The notes under the pieces were generated by a model that was not told the origin of the DNA, ran no database searches, and saw nothing but the letters and a program-made list of their open reading frames with translations. Below are positions 37,049 through 45,287 of a DNA stretch of 64,000 nt, piece by piece (within the stretch, counting starts at the first letter, position 1; every line of letters begins with the position of its first letter). Source of the DNA: Pseudomonas sp. BMS12 (GTDB lineage Bacteria > Pseudomonadota > Gammaproteobacteria > Pseudomonadales > Pseudomonadaceae). The DNA lies in assembly GCF_001592875.1 (NCBI RefSeq), contig NZ_LSOF01000014.1, forward strand, positions 186,001 through 250,000. Reading direction: 5' to 3'. The position numbers and the translations under genes were made by a program.

Positions 37049-37068
37049 ATATCGGGTTTGTCCGATAT
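37049..37068. promoter_or_regulatory. operator-like palindrome upstream of pyeR
   Basis: ATATCGG - GTTTGT - CCGATAT: perfect seven-base arms, 37 bases before the pyeR start, in an AT-rich patch that could contain the -10 element. The position fits autoregulation of the pyeR-pyeM-xenB operon by the ArsR-type protein. Confidence 0.65.
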
Positions 37069-37140
37069 TCAGATCGTTTGCGCCGATACTGCTTATCAAG
37101 ACGGCTGATGGGCCTCAGCGCGGTCGCGACAGAGCGGCAT

Positions 37141-37167
37141 GCAGGAGCGAGCTAGGCTCGCTCCTGC
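37141..37167. repeat. REP-like hairpin downstream of alkB
   Basis: GCAGGAGCGAGC and GCTCGCTCCTGC are perfect 12-base arms with a TAG loop. No T-run follows. The AGGAGCGAGC stem is a common Pseudomonas REP variant. It separates the alkB 3' end from the pyeR promoter and may end the alkB message. Confidence 0.7.
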
Positions 37168-37189
37168 GAGGGGGATTAACGATAGCGAC

Positions 37190-38359
37190 TCAGGCGGCCA
37201 TCTCGTGCAGGCCGTAGCGACGCATCAGGGGTTCACGCAGGCCCGGCTGGAAGTTGATGCGCGTGGCATCGCCCTGTACGGCCTCGATCAGCCTGGGGTT
37301 CATCAGGCGGAACCACAGCGGCGGCACGTAGGCCACCAGGTACATGCCGAAATAGCCGCTGGGCAGGCGCGGCAGGTCGGGGAAGTTGCGCAGCGACTGG
37401 TAGCGCCGCGTGGGGTAAGCATGGTGGTCGGAGTGGCGTTGCAGGTGGAACAGCGCCCAGTTGGAGAACAGGTGGTTGCTGTTCCACGAGTGGTGCGGCT
37501 GGCATACCTCGTAGCGGCCGTTGTCCAGCTTGCGGCGCAGCAGGCCGTAGTGTTCCAGGTAGTTGGCCGAGGTCAGCTGGAAGGCGCCCCAACCGGCACT
37601 CAGCAGCAGGAAGGGCAGGATGCCGAGGCCGAAGACGAACACCAGGCCGCCATACAGCGCCAGGCTGATCAGGGCGGTCTGCAGTATCTCGTTGCCCAGG
37701 CTCCACGGGCCCTTGCCGCCACGTGCCAGGCGCTCCGTCTCCAGCTGCCAGGCGCGCAGCAGGCCGCCGGGTAGCTCGCGCAGGGCAAAGCGGTAGATGG
37801 ATTCGCCCATGCGCGACGAGGCGCTGTCGTGCGGGGTGGCAACGTCGCGGTGATGGCCACGGTTGTGTTCGATATAGAAGTGTCCGTAGCAGCTCAGGGC
37901 CAGGGCCAGTTTGCCCAGCCAGCGCTCCAGCGCAGGCTTCTTGTGCCCCATCTCATGGCCGAGGTTGATGGCGAAGCCAAGGCCGCCGCCGGTGTTGATG
38001 ATCATCGCCAGCAGCCCGCTCCAGCTCAGCGGCTGGCTGGCGACGAAGGCGGTGACGGCGATGAACGAGACCCACAGCACCGGCACCAGCAGGTAGGTGA
38101 TCCAGCGGTAGTAGAGGTCGGCCTCCAGCGCCGGCACTTCCGACTCCGGTGGATTGCTCGGGTCTTCGCCGATCAGCGCATCGAGCAGGGGAATGCCGAA
38201 GTAGAAGAACAGCGGCGACAGCCACAGCCACAGCTCGCTGGGCGACACCAGCAGATAGAGGGCCGGGCCGATCAGGCCCAGCGTGGGGACGAACAGCGAC
38301 AGCAGCCACAGCGGGCGCTTGCGGTCGCGATAGGGCAGGGCAGTGGTGTGGGCTTCCAT
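37190..38359 (-). CDS. alkB: alkane 1-monooxygenase
   Basis: A 389-residue integral-membrane non-heme diiron hydroxylase converting n-alkanes to 1-alkanols with rubredoxin as electron donor. Six or so hydrophobic segments; histidine boxes NLGHEMGHK, EHNRGHHR and LQRHSDHHA, plus the AlkB-specific NYLEHYGL. GGAG lies eight bases before the ATG. Rubredoxin and rubredoxin reductase genes are not in the window. Divergent from an AraC-family regulator, the usual arrangement for alkane-responsive control (compare AlkR). Confidence 0.94.
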   Translation of the reverse strand: MEAHTTALPYRDRKRPLWLLSLFVPTLGLIGPALYLLVSPSELWLWLSPLFFYFGIPLLDALIGEDPSNPPESEVPALEADLYYRWITYLLVPVLWVSFIAVTAFVASQPLSWSGLLAMIINTGGGLGFAINLGHEMGHKKPALERWLGKLALALSCYGHFYIEHNRGHHRDVATPHDSASSRMGESIYRFALRELPGGLLRAWQLETERLARGGKGPWSLGNEILQTALISLALYGGLVFVFGLGILPFLLLSAGWGAFQLTSANYLEHYGLLRRKLDNGRYEVCQPHHSWNSNHLFSNWALFHLQRHSDHHAYPTRRYQSLRNFPDLPRLPSGYFGMYLVAYVPPLWFRLMNPRLIEAVQGDATRINFQPGLREPLMRRYGLHEMAA

Positions 38360-38481
38360 CTTGTTATCTCCAGGGTTCTTCGACCTGTAGTCAGCATGCG
38401 CGCTGCTGTCCAGCTCGGTAACCGTTGAGGCGGGCAGAAAATCGTCTTATGGTGACAATCTCGCCCGATCCGGAACCCGCC

Positions 38482-39504
38482 ATGCCGTCCGTCGAGTCTT
38501 CGCTACAGCCCTGCCTGCATCCCATCTATGCGCGCCTGCTGTGTGCCGCATTGCAGCGGCGCGGGTTCGACGCGGAGCAGATCCTTGCCGGCACCGGGTT
38601 GGACTGGCAGCAGCTGCACGCCGATAATCGCAGCCTGTGTTTCGCCCAGATCCAGCGCCTGATCCGCCGCGCTATCCAGCTCACCGAATGCCCCTGGCTC
38701 GGTCTGGAAACCGGCTGTGCCACCCAGGTCTCGGCGCATGGCCCGGTGGGCTATGCGGCCGTGGCCTGTGCCGACCTGCGCGGCGTGCTGCAGGTGGTCG
38801 AGCGCTTCAGCGTGCTGCGCATGAACGGCGTGCGCCTGACTGGCTATGAACGGGACGGCCGCTATCACATGTGCGGCGACGAGGCCTTCGACCTGGGCGA
38901 TGCCCGCGAACATATCCTCGCCACCATGGCCGGCACCGCGCTGCGCCTGCTCGATGCCGTGTGTGGCGGCCTGGCCCTGGCCGAGCTGGAGTTCGCCTTC
39001 CCGTTTCCCGAGCCGCCCTGGGCAGAGCGCTACCGCGAGCTGTTGGGGCAGGTGGTGTTCGACGCGCCGGCCTATGGCGTCAGCCTGCCGCTGGAGTGGC
39101 TGGACCGGCCGAGCCTGAGCGCCGATCCGGTTGCTGCACGCAACGCCCTGCGCGATTGCGAGCAGTTGCTGCACGGCACCCCACGAGGCAGCGACTGGAG
39201 CGCACGGGTGCAGCTGCGTCTGTTGGCGTGCCAGGGCCGCTACCCGACCCTGCAGCAGCTGGCCGAGGAGTTCCACCTGTCCGAACGCACCCTGATCCGC
39301 CGCTTGCGCGAGGAGGGCGTGCAATACCAGCAACTGCTCGACGAGGTGCGCCAGGAGCTGGCCTGCTGGCTCCTGCAGAACACGGCGCTGAGCGTGGAGG
39401 CGGTCGCCGAGCGAGTCGGCTATCAGGACAGCAGCAATTTCAGTCGCATCTTCCGCCGCTGGCTGGGCGTCACGCCCAGGGCCTGGCGCCAGGGCGCTGC
39501 ATGA
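38482..39504 (+). CDS. AraC-family transcriptional regulator, divergent from alkB
   Basis: A 340-residue AraC/XylS regulator with an arabinose-binding-type effector domain (~15-200) and C-terminal double helix-turn-helix (~240-340: LQQLAEEFHLSERTLIRRLREEG and VAERVGYQDSSNFSRIFRRWLGVTPRAWR). I use ATG 38482 (GGA 8-10 bases upstream); an ATG at 38449 is also possible. Divergent from alkB, so an alkane-responsive activator of alkB is the best guess; this is context, not proof. Its stop overlaps the next gene's ATG by four bases. Confidence 0.83.
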   Translation: MPSVESSLQPCLHPIYARLLCAALQRRGFDAEQILAGTGLDWQQLHADNRSLCFAQIQRLIRRAIQLTECPWLGLETGCATQVSAHGPVGYAAVACADLRGVLQVVERFSVLRMNGVRLTGYERDGRYHMCGDEAFDLGDAREHILATMAGTALRLLDAVCGGLALAELEFAFPFPEPPWAERYRELLGQVVFDAPAYGVSLPLEWLDRPSLSADPVAARNALRDCEQLLHGTPRGSDWSARVQLRLLACQGRYPTLQQLAEEFHLSERTLIRRLREEGVQYQQLLDEVRQELACWLLQNTALSVEAVAERVGYQDSSNFSRIFRRWLGVTPRAWRQGAA

Positions 39505-40094
39505 ACTATCTGGCGCATCTGCACCTGGGCGGCAGCGCGCCGGCGCAGCTGCTCGGCAGCCTGTATGGCGATTTCGTCAAAGGTCGCCTGGAGGGGCGTT
39601 TCCCAGCCGAGATCGAGGCCGCCATCCGCCTGCATCGACGCATCGACGTCTTCACCGACAGCCATCCCCTCACCGAGCGCGCACGGGCGCGCTTTCCCGG
39701 TGAGCGGCGGCGTACCTCGGGAATTCTGCTCGACCTGTTCTTCGACCACTGCCTGGCGCGTGACTGGGCGGATTACGGTGACGAACCCCTGCCGGCGTTC
39801 ACCGGGCGGGTCTACCAGGTGCTCGCCGCGCAGCCCGAACTGCCCGAACGCCTGGCCCGCATCGCTCCGCGCATGGCCGAACAGGACTGGCTCGGCAGCT
39901 ACCGTGACTTCGCCGTGCTTGAGCAGGTGCTGCATGGCATGGGCCGGCGCCTGTCGCGGCCGCAGTTGCTGGCTGGCGCAATGCTGGAGCTTGATCGGTT
40001 GTACGAGCCGCTGAGCGCGGATTTCCGAGACTTTTACCCGCAGCTACAGGCGTTCGCGCTTAGCGAGCTGCGGCAGCTGGGAGCCCCCCGCTAA
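39501..40094 (+). CDS. acpH: ACP phosphodiesterase-like protein (AcpH family)
   Basis: A 197-residue AcpH/DUF479 protein: MNYLAHLHLGG, LLGSLYGDFVKG, IRLHRRIDVFTDSHP, GILLDLFFDHCLARDW and SYRDFAVLEQVLHGMGRRLSRP. His and Asp residues form the HD-like metal site. The E. coli enzyme removes 4'-phosphopantetheine from acyl carrier protein. ATGA overlap with the AraC gene shows translational coupling. Convergent with olsA across a 48-base gap. The biochemical role in Pseudomonas is not certain. Confidence 0.85.
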   Translation: MNYLAHLHLGGSAPAQLLGSLYGDFVKGRLEGRFPAEIEAAIRLHRRIDVFTDSHPLTERARARFPGERRRTSGILLDLFFDHCLARDWADYGDEPLPAFTGRVYQVLAAQPELPERLARIAPRMAEQDWLGSYRDFAVLEQVLHGMGRRLSRPQLLAGAMLELDRLYEPLSADFRDFYPQLQAFALSELRQLGAPR

Positions 40095-40142
40095 GCGGGC
40101 TGGGTGAGCATGAGCTGGACGGTGGTTTCTGCGACATCTCTC

Positions 40143-40916
40143 TCAGGCGGCTTCCTGACTACGCGTCTCGACCTCGCCAAACAGCGCTATCTGCACCGCG
40201 CGCTGCGCCTGGCGAGCCAGGGCATTGCGTTCGATGCCGGTACTGGCGATGGGCGCGAGCAGCTGGATCTGCACCAATGCGCGCTCGCCGGCGAACAGGC
40301 GCAGCAGGTGCGAAGGCAGGTCATCGTCACCGATGAAGGGCGCCAGCAGATCGCTTTCGCCGTTGCGCAGATACCGAATCGCCACCGGCTGCAGCGCCAC
40401 ACCGGCCTCGATGGCGCCGGTCAGCAGGCGACCATGAAAGGTGCGCACCTGCTGGCCGTCGGTGGTGGTGCCCTCGGGGAATATCAGCAGCTGGCGCCCG
40501 GCACTGAGATGGCGGTGCAGCTGCCGCGCCAGCAAGGTGCTGTCGCCCGAACCGCGCCGGATAAACAGAGTGCCGGCCTTGTGCGCCAGCCAGCCGGCCA
40601 GCGGCCAGGTGCGCACTTCGGCTTTGGACAGGAAGGACAGCGGCAGCAACTGGCCGAGCAGCGGGATATCGGTCCAGGACACATGGTTGCTGACCCACAG
40701 CATCGGCTCGGTCGGCAGCTCGCCCTGCACCTGTACCTCGAACGGCAGGGCCGCGCTCAGGCGCCGCAGATACCAGCAGGTCAGGCGCTGACGCAGAGCC
40801 ATCAGGTCATGCCGGCGCAGGCGCTCGATCAAGGCAACATTGCCGGCCAGCGCCGCGCCCAGCAGCAACACGGCGGCCAGGCGGGCCAGACGCAGGTACA
40901 GGCGCAATGTGTTCAT
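40143..40916 (-). CDS. olsA: lyso-ornithine lipid O-acyltransferase OlsA
   Basis: A 257-residue PlsC-family 1-acyl-sn-glycerol-3-phosphate-type acyltransferase. One N-terminal membrane helix (~8-28); acyltransferase boxes NHVSWTDIPLL (H-x4-D), GTLFIRRG and FPEGTTTDG. Position directly after olsB (five-base gap) identifies it as OlsA, adding the ester-linked fatty acid to lyso-ornithine lipid. A Pho-box-like element lies before olsB. Confidence 0.88.
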   Translation of the reverse strand: MNTLRLYLRLARLAAVLLLGAALAGNVALIERLRRHDLMALRQRLTCWYLRRLSAALPFEVQVQGELPTEPMLWVSNHVSWTDIPLLGQLLPLSFLSKAEVRTWPLAGWLAHKAGTLFIRRGSGDSTLLARQLHRHLSAGRQLLIFPEGTTTDGQQVRTFHGRLLTGAIEAGVALQPVAIRYLRNGESDLLAPFIGDDDLPSHLLRLFAGERALVQIQLLAPIASTGIERNALARQAQRAVQIALFGEVETRSQEAA

Positions 40917-40921
40917 GCCGT

Positions 40922-41665
40922 TCAGACCGCCGCCTTGAAGTGCCGCGCGTAGCGCGGGCACAGTTCGTCGCGCTTGAGCAGGATGAACACGTCGGCCACC
41001 TGGAAGTCCTGATCCCAGCAAGGCTCGCCACACACCTTGGCACCCAGGCGCATATAGGCCTTGAGCAGCGGCGGCATCTCGGCGATGACGTTGCCGGGAA
41101 TATCCAGGCTCGGCAGCGGGTTCTTCGGCTCCGCGCGCAGGTGTTCGGTGCACAGGTGACGTTCGCGCAGGCGCTGCATGATCGCCTGGGCCTGGATGCC
41201 GCCGTCCTGCATGGGGATGCTGGCGCAACCCATCAGGTAGCGGTAGCCGCCTTCATTGAGCACCTCGGCCAGCTCGCTCCACAGCACGGCGATGGTGCCT
41301 CCGTTGCGGTAGGCCGGGTCGACACAGGTGCGGCCAAGTTCCAGTACCGGACCTTCGAGGTGCGCCAGGCCGTGCAGGCTGAATTCCTCTTCGCTGTAGA
41401 AGCGGCCCAGGCTGGCGGCGGCGCGATGGTCGAGCAGGCGGGTGGTGGCGACCAGGCGCCCACTGTTGAGGTCACGCACGCCGATGTGCTGGCAGTGCGG
41501 GTCGTAGTCATCCATGTCCAGGCCCAGCTCGGCGCCTTTGAGCTTGGCATCGAACTCGCTGCTGAACACCGAGTAGCGCAGGGTCTGGGCCTCGCGCAGC
41601 GCATCCGGGCCGAGCAGACGCTCGGCTTGCAGGCGGCGTTCGGCAGTTCGGGCGATCTGAGTCAT
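40922..41665 (-). CDS. olsB: L-ornithine N-alpha-acyltransferase OlsB
   Basis: A 247-residue acyltransferase (GNAT-like OlsB family) linking a 3-hydroxyacyl chain from ACP to ornithine, the first step of ornithine-lipid synthesis. Seen: [51 protein letters not shown] and [19 protein letters not shown] is eight bases before the ATG at 41665. Ornithine lipids replace phospholipids under phosphate limitation; three 11-base-spaced TCAY repeats 88-120 bases upstream fit PhoB control. Confidence 0.92.
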   Translation of the reverse strand: MTQIARTAERRLQAERLLGPDALREAQTLRYSVFSSEFDAKLKGAELGLDMDDYDPHCQHIGVRDLNSGRLVATTRLLDHRAAASLGRFYSEEEFSLHGLAHLEGPVLELGRTCVDPAYRNGGTIAVLWSELAEVLNEGGYRYLMGCASIPMQDGGIQAQAIMQRLRERHLCTEHLRAEPKNPLPSLDIPGNVIAEMPPLLKAYMRLGAKVCGEPCWDQDFQVADVFILLKRDELCPRYARHFKAAV

Positions 41666-41752
41666 CGAGTAGCCTCCGTGAGCCAGCCTTGCGATGGGTT
41701 GCGGCCGGTCGATGTTGTTGGGCAAGCTCAGGCTAGGAAGACCCGGTGTCAC

Positions 41753-41785
41753 CTCCATGAAGGTTCGGTGATGCTTGTGTGACAG
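41753..41785 (-). promoter_or_regulatory. Pho-box-like tandem repeat upstream of olsBA
   Basis: Reading the minus strand, CTGTCACACAA, GCATCACCGAA and CCTTCATGGAG are three consecutive 11-base units, each with TCAY at the same place; the first starts CTGTCAC, near the PhoB half-site CTGTCAT. The 11-base spacing is that of Pho boxes. The element ends 88 bases before the olsB start and touches the upstream end of the divergent gene at 41803. Confidence 0.6.
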
Positions 41786-41802
41786 ACGACGAGGACTTTT
41801 CG

Positions 41803-42681
41803 ATGCCCTGGCAATCTTTGCTGGAAACCCGCGACCGCCTGCCGGCGAGTAATCTCGAGGATTGGTACACCGCCTTGCTGGCGCGCGTGGGCGATGGCAA
41901 TCCCTTCACCCTGGCCCTGCTCGGCGGGCGCCTGGCGAGCACGCCGGGTCTGGCCTTCCTGTCCGGCTATCAGGCGGCCCTGCGTGCGCTGTGGCCGGCG
42001 GCGCCGCATAGCCTTGGCGCGCTCTGCGTGACAGAAAACAAAAGCACCCGCCCGGCGGACATGAGTACCCGCCTGGATGATCTGCAGCTGTCCGGGCGCA
42101 AGGACTTCGTTACCGCCGCCGAGGCCGCCGACTGGTTGTTGGTGGCGGCTCGTGAGGAAACGCACGGGGAGCCGCCGCGCCTGGCCATGGGCGTGGTGCG
42201 CAATGGCGACCCGGGCGTGCGTATCGAAACGCTGCCGGCCCTGCCATTGATGCCCGATATCAGCCACGGCCGTCTGCATCTGCAGCAGGCCCACTGCGAG
42301 CGACTGCCCGGCGATGGCTGGGATGCCTACGCCAAGCCATTCCGCAGCATCGAGGATCTGCATGTGCTGACGGCAGTGAATGCCTGGCTCTATGGCGTGG
42401 GCCGGGACAGCGGCTGGCCGCGCGAACTGCAGCTACGCCTGCTGAGCCTGTTGGCGGGCTGCGCCGAAGTCGCGCGGCTGTGTCCGAGTACGGCCAGCAC
42501 CCACCTTCTGTTGGCGGGCCTGTTTGCCCAGTTCGCCAGCCTGCGCCCGGAGATGGATGCGGCCATGGCCGCCGGGCCGGCGCAGTGGAACACCTTGTGG
42601 CTGCGTGACGGCAAACTGCTGGAGATTGCCCGCACGGCGCGGGAGAAGCGCCTGGCAAAGGCGCTGGTGGCGCTCGGCTAG
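41803..42681 (+). CDS. acyl-CoA dehydrogenase-like protein
   Basis: A 292-residue protein that resembles a shortened acyl-CoA dehydrogenase. The middle-domain phrase [27 protein letters not shown] matches the ACAD flavin-binding strand; the C-terminal helices ([36 protein letters not shown]) look like a degenerate ACAD helical domain. It lacks ~90 residues and an obvious catalytic Glu, so activity is doubtful. The ATG at 41803 has GAGG upstream; a GTG at 41779 is possible. Divergent from olsB and sharing its regulatory gap. Confidence 0.65.
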   Translation: MPWQSLLETRDRLPASNLEDWYTALLARVGDGNPFTLALLGGRLASTPGLAFLSGYQAALRALWPAAPHSLGALCVTENKSTRPADMSTRLDDLQLSGRKDFVTAAEAADWLLVAAREETHGEPPRLAMGVVRNGDPGVRIETLPALPLMPDISHGRLHLQQAHCERLPGDGWDAYAKPFRSIEDLHVLTAVNAWLYGVGRDSGWPRELQLRLLSLLAGCAEVARLCPSTASTHLLLAGLFAQFASLRPEMDAAMAAGPAQWNTLWLRDGKLLEIARTAREKRLAKALVALG

Positions 42682-42714
42682 AAGATGCTTGGCGAGGCGT
42701 CTTGCTGGAGGAAG

Positions 42715-42735
42715 TAGAGGCGTCGCACGCCTCTA
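42715..42735 (+). terminator. hairpin after acyl-CoA dehydrogenase-like gene
   Basis: TAGAGGCGT - CGC - ACGCCTCTA: perfect nine-base arms, 33 bases past the stop, followed by TTGCGCTT. A weak intrinsic terminator. Confidence 0.5.
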
Positions 42736-42811
42736 TTGCGCTTGATCCAGGTCAGTAAGCCACGTCGCGCTATCGCTTAAGGTCGCCTCGCCATTTTTCT
42801 GCGAGGTTTCC

Positions 42812-43597
42812 ATGCGCCGCGAGCCCATCGTGCTGTTCGATAACGGCAGCCACAAATGCCTGATGTTCGATGACCTGGTCAGCGGCGAGGGTGTGCAGTC
42901 CAACCAGTTCCTGATCGTCGACCACGACCAGTATCTGCTGCTCGATCCGGGCGGCGATCTGACCTATACGCCTCTGACGCTGGCCCTGTCCCAGCATATT
43001 CCGGTTCAGGCACTGACCTATATATTCGCCTCGCATCAGGACCCGGACATCATCGCTTCGCTGGACAAGTGGTTGCTGCACACTCGCGCGCGGGTGATCT
43101 GCTCCAAGCTGTGGGCGCGCTTTCTGCCGCATCTGACCGCCAACTACCTGGCCCTGAGCCACGGCATCTGCACCTATGACCGCATCATCGCGCTACCCGA
43201 TCGTGGCCAGTCCTTCACCCTGGGCAAGTGCCAGCTCAAGGCTGTGCCGGCGCACTTCCTACATTCGGTGGGCAACTTCCAGCTGTACGACCCGGTGAGC
43301 AAGATCCTCTTCTCCGGTGACATGGGGGCGTCGCTGGTGGATGACGCCAGCCCGGTGGTCGACTTCGCCAACCATATTCCCAACATGGCCGGCTTCCATC
43401 GCCGCTACATGGCCAGCAACAAGGCCTGTCGTTTCTGGGCGCAGATGGTGCGCGAGATGGACGTGGCGCAGATCGTGCCGCAGCACGGGCGGCCTTTCGT
43501 GGGCGCAGAGATGATCGGCGCCTTCCTCGACTGGATCGAGCAGCTGGAGTGCGGTCTCGACCTGATGACGCAGCAGGACTATCGCCTGCCGGACTGA
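42812..43597 (+). CDS. metallo-beta-lactamase fold oxygen-binding diiron-type protein (ODP)
   Basis: A 261-residue protein of the ODP branch of the metallo-beta-lactamase fold, related to flavodiiron proteins but with no flavodoxin domain. Ligand motifs: FASHQDPDII (H-x-D-x-D), PAHFLHSVGNFQLYD, LFSGDMGAS and VPQHGRPF. It likely binds two irons and could reduce oxygen or nitric oxide, or act as a sensor. No partner gene is next to it: the gap on the 5' side is 130 bases and the downstream gene starts 90 bases later. Confidence 0.82.
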   Translation: MRREPIVLFDNGSHKCLMFDDLVSGEGVQSNQFLIVDHDQYLLLDPGGDLTYTPLTLALSQHIPVQALTYIFASHQDPDIIASLDKWLLHTRARVICSKLWARFLPHLTANYLALSHGICTYDRIIALPDRGQSFTLGKCQLKAVPAHFLHSVGNFQLYDPVSKILFSGDMGASLVDDASPVVDFANHIPNMAGFHRRYMASNKACRFWAQMVREMDVAQIVPQHGRPFVGAEMIGAFLDWIEQLECGLDLMTQQDYRLPD

Positions 43598-43686
43598 TTC
43601 GTCTCCCGGATCGGCGTGATCGGCGCTATTGTCGTCATGCCCTCCGTGCTAGCGTCGGCTCCTCCCAATTGCTGTGAGCGAGTCCG

Positions 43687-44784
43687 ATGTTGCGTGGAAC
43701 CTTTCTGGCCGGTTGTCTGCTAGCCGCCGGTCCTCTGGCTGCACAGACCTGGCCCATGCCGGACTGGAGCAGCCAGCCGGCCGTCGCCAGCACCGCCGTG
43801 CAGGCACTGGACGCCTATGCCTTTCCTGTTCGTGACGACACGACCCGCGCCGGCGTGCGCACCGACGCATTGCTGGTGATCAAAGATGGCGTGATCGTGC
43901 ATGAACGCTATGCCGAGCCCACCCGCGCGCAAACCCCGCACCTGGCCTGGTCGATCAGCAAGAGCCTGTTCGCCACCGTGCTCGGTGTCGCCTACGGCGA
44001 GGGTCGTTTCAAGCTGGACGACCCGGTGGCCCAGCATTACCCGCCATTCGCTACTCACCCCGACGTGAAGATGGGGCACTTGCTCAACTGGGCCTCGGGC
44101 CTGGACTGGCAGGAAGACTACGAGTACGCGCCATTGAAGTCCTCGGTGGTGGCCATGCTCTACACCCGCGGCCGGGGCGATATGGCGGCTTTTACCGCCG
44201 AACATGGTCTGGATGCCCTGCCAGGCACGCGGTTTCGCTATTCCAGCGGCGATGCCAATGTACTTGGCGCCAGTCTCAAGAGCATGGTGGGCGAGCAGGC
44301 TTATGCCGACTATCCCTGGACGGCGCTGTTCGAGCCGTTGGGCATTCGTTCGGCCGTCTGGGAGCGTGATGCCAGCGGTACCTTCGTTGCGTCTTCCTAT
44401 GCCTACATGACGGCGCGCGACCTGGCCCGGGTCGGTCTGCTGATGTTGCGCGACGGCCGCTGGGGCGAACGGCAGCTGCTGCCGGCCAGTTGGGTCGCTT
44501 TCAACCGTACGCCGTTCGCCAACTACCGGCCCGATCCGCAGAAACCAGGCGATGCCGTACCCGGCGGCCAGTGGTGGCTGAATGCGACGCTGGAAGGTGC
44601 CAAACGGCCCTGGCCGGATGTGCCGGACGATACCTTTGCCGCTCTCGGTCATTGGGGGCAGGGGCTCTACGTGCTGCCTGAATACAAGATGGTGGTGGTG
44701 CGCTACGCCGACGACCGCGACGGCAGCTTCCAACACAACGAATTGCTCAAGCGGGTGCTGAGCGCCTATGGAGAACAGCCATGA
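43687..44784 (+). CDS. serine hydrolase, class C beta-lactamase family
   Basis: A 365-residue exported hydrolase with a signal peptide (~1-19, PLAAQT). Ser-x-x-Lys is in LAWSISKSLFATVLG; Tyr-x-Asn-like YSSGDAN follows; HWGQGLYVLPEYKMVVV supplies the third motif (HWG in place of KTG). This pattern fits penicillin-binding-like esterases/6-aminohexanoate-dimer hydrolase relatives, not resistance beta-lactamases. Its stop overlaps the start of the following small gene (ATGA). Confidence 0.85.
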   Translation: MLRGTFLAGCLLAAGPLAAQTWPMPDWSSQPAVASTAVQALDAYAFPVRDDTTRAGVRTDALLVIKDGVIVHERYAEPTRAQTPHLAWSISKSLFATVLGVAYGEGRFKLDDPVAQHYPPFATHPDVKMGHLLNWASGLDWQEDYEYAPLKSSVVAMLYTRGRGDMAAFTAEHGLDALPGTRFRYSSGDANVLGASLKSMVGEQAYADYPWTALFEPLGIRSAVWERDASGTFVASSYAYMTARDLARVGLLMLRDGRWGERQLLPASWVAFNRTPFANYRPDPQKPGDAVPGGQWWLNATLEGAKRPWPDVPDDTFAALGHWGQGLYVLPEYKMVVVRYADDRDGSFQHNELLKRVLSAYGEQP

Positions 44785-45116
44785 TCCGGCGCCGTCCGCT
44801 TCTTTCGGTATTCCTGCTGCTGCTCGCGGGGCTGCTTCTGCTGGCCTGGCAGAATCGTGTACACCTGGCCGCCTTCCCCGGCATCGTCGGCGCATATTCG
44901 GCCAAGGAGTAATGTTCCTGCCGCTATGTCAGTGGCAATCCGGCGCAGTACTGCCAGGGTTATGTCAAACAGTACGTGCCGCTCAGCGAGCTTTACGACA
45001 ACGACATGCACAAGCGTGTGACCGCCTCGGCGCTGGGGCAGGCGCGCATGGCGGTCTGGCTGGATGAACGAAGAGGTTGCGTGTTGATGCCGGATGAGCA
45101 TGCCTTGCCACGCTAA
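44781..45116 (+). pseudogene. small membrane-anchored protein gene interrupted by in-frame TAA
   Basis: The 112-codon frame starts ATG 44781, overlapping the serine hydrolase stop, and encodes an N-terminal hydrophobic helix (PLLSVFLLLLAGLLLLAW). Codon 44 (44910-44912) is TAA. The same frame then continues with coherent protein sequence, CSCRYVSGNPAQYCQGYVKQYVPLS, to a TAA at 45114. The uninterrupted framework, with Cys pairs and GYVKQY, argues for one original gene in which a sense codon (Tyr TAT/TAC by family memory) mutated. Alternatives: sequencing error or readthrough. Product unknown. The gap to 45287 shows nothing else. Confidence 0.6.
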
Positions 45117-45287
45117 GTGGCTGTAGCGCGTGCCGGCAAGGCTGGTCGGGCTAGCAGGCCTTGGCCGTGCTGGCGCGGGCGAGGGCACTAGCGCTCCTGA
45201 AAGTCCACCTGGCCTGATTGGAGCCCGGTTTGGCAAGGCCGCCGCGGGCCGCTATCGTTGCGCTCAAACCGTGATGTAAGTGAGCCC

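Noticed and set aside
43687..44784. Antibiotic-resistance beta-lactamase
   Set aside because: SxxK is present but the third motif is HWG and the framework fits esterase or 6-aminohexanoate-dimer hydrolase relatives.
44910..44912. Recoding as selenocysteine in the broken small gene
   Set aside because: The codon is TAA, not TGA, and no selenocysteine-type hairpin is apparent.
44910..44920. TAATG stop-start overlap suggesting a second coupled gene at 44912
   Set aside because: The frame opened by that ATG gives about 50 residues without motifs, while the original frame continues with coherent protein sequence.
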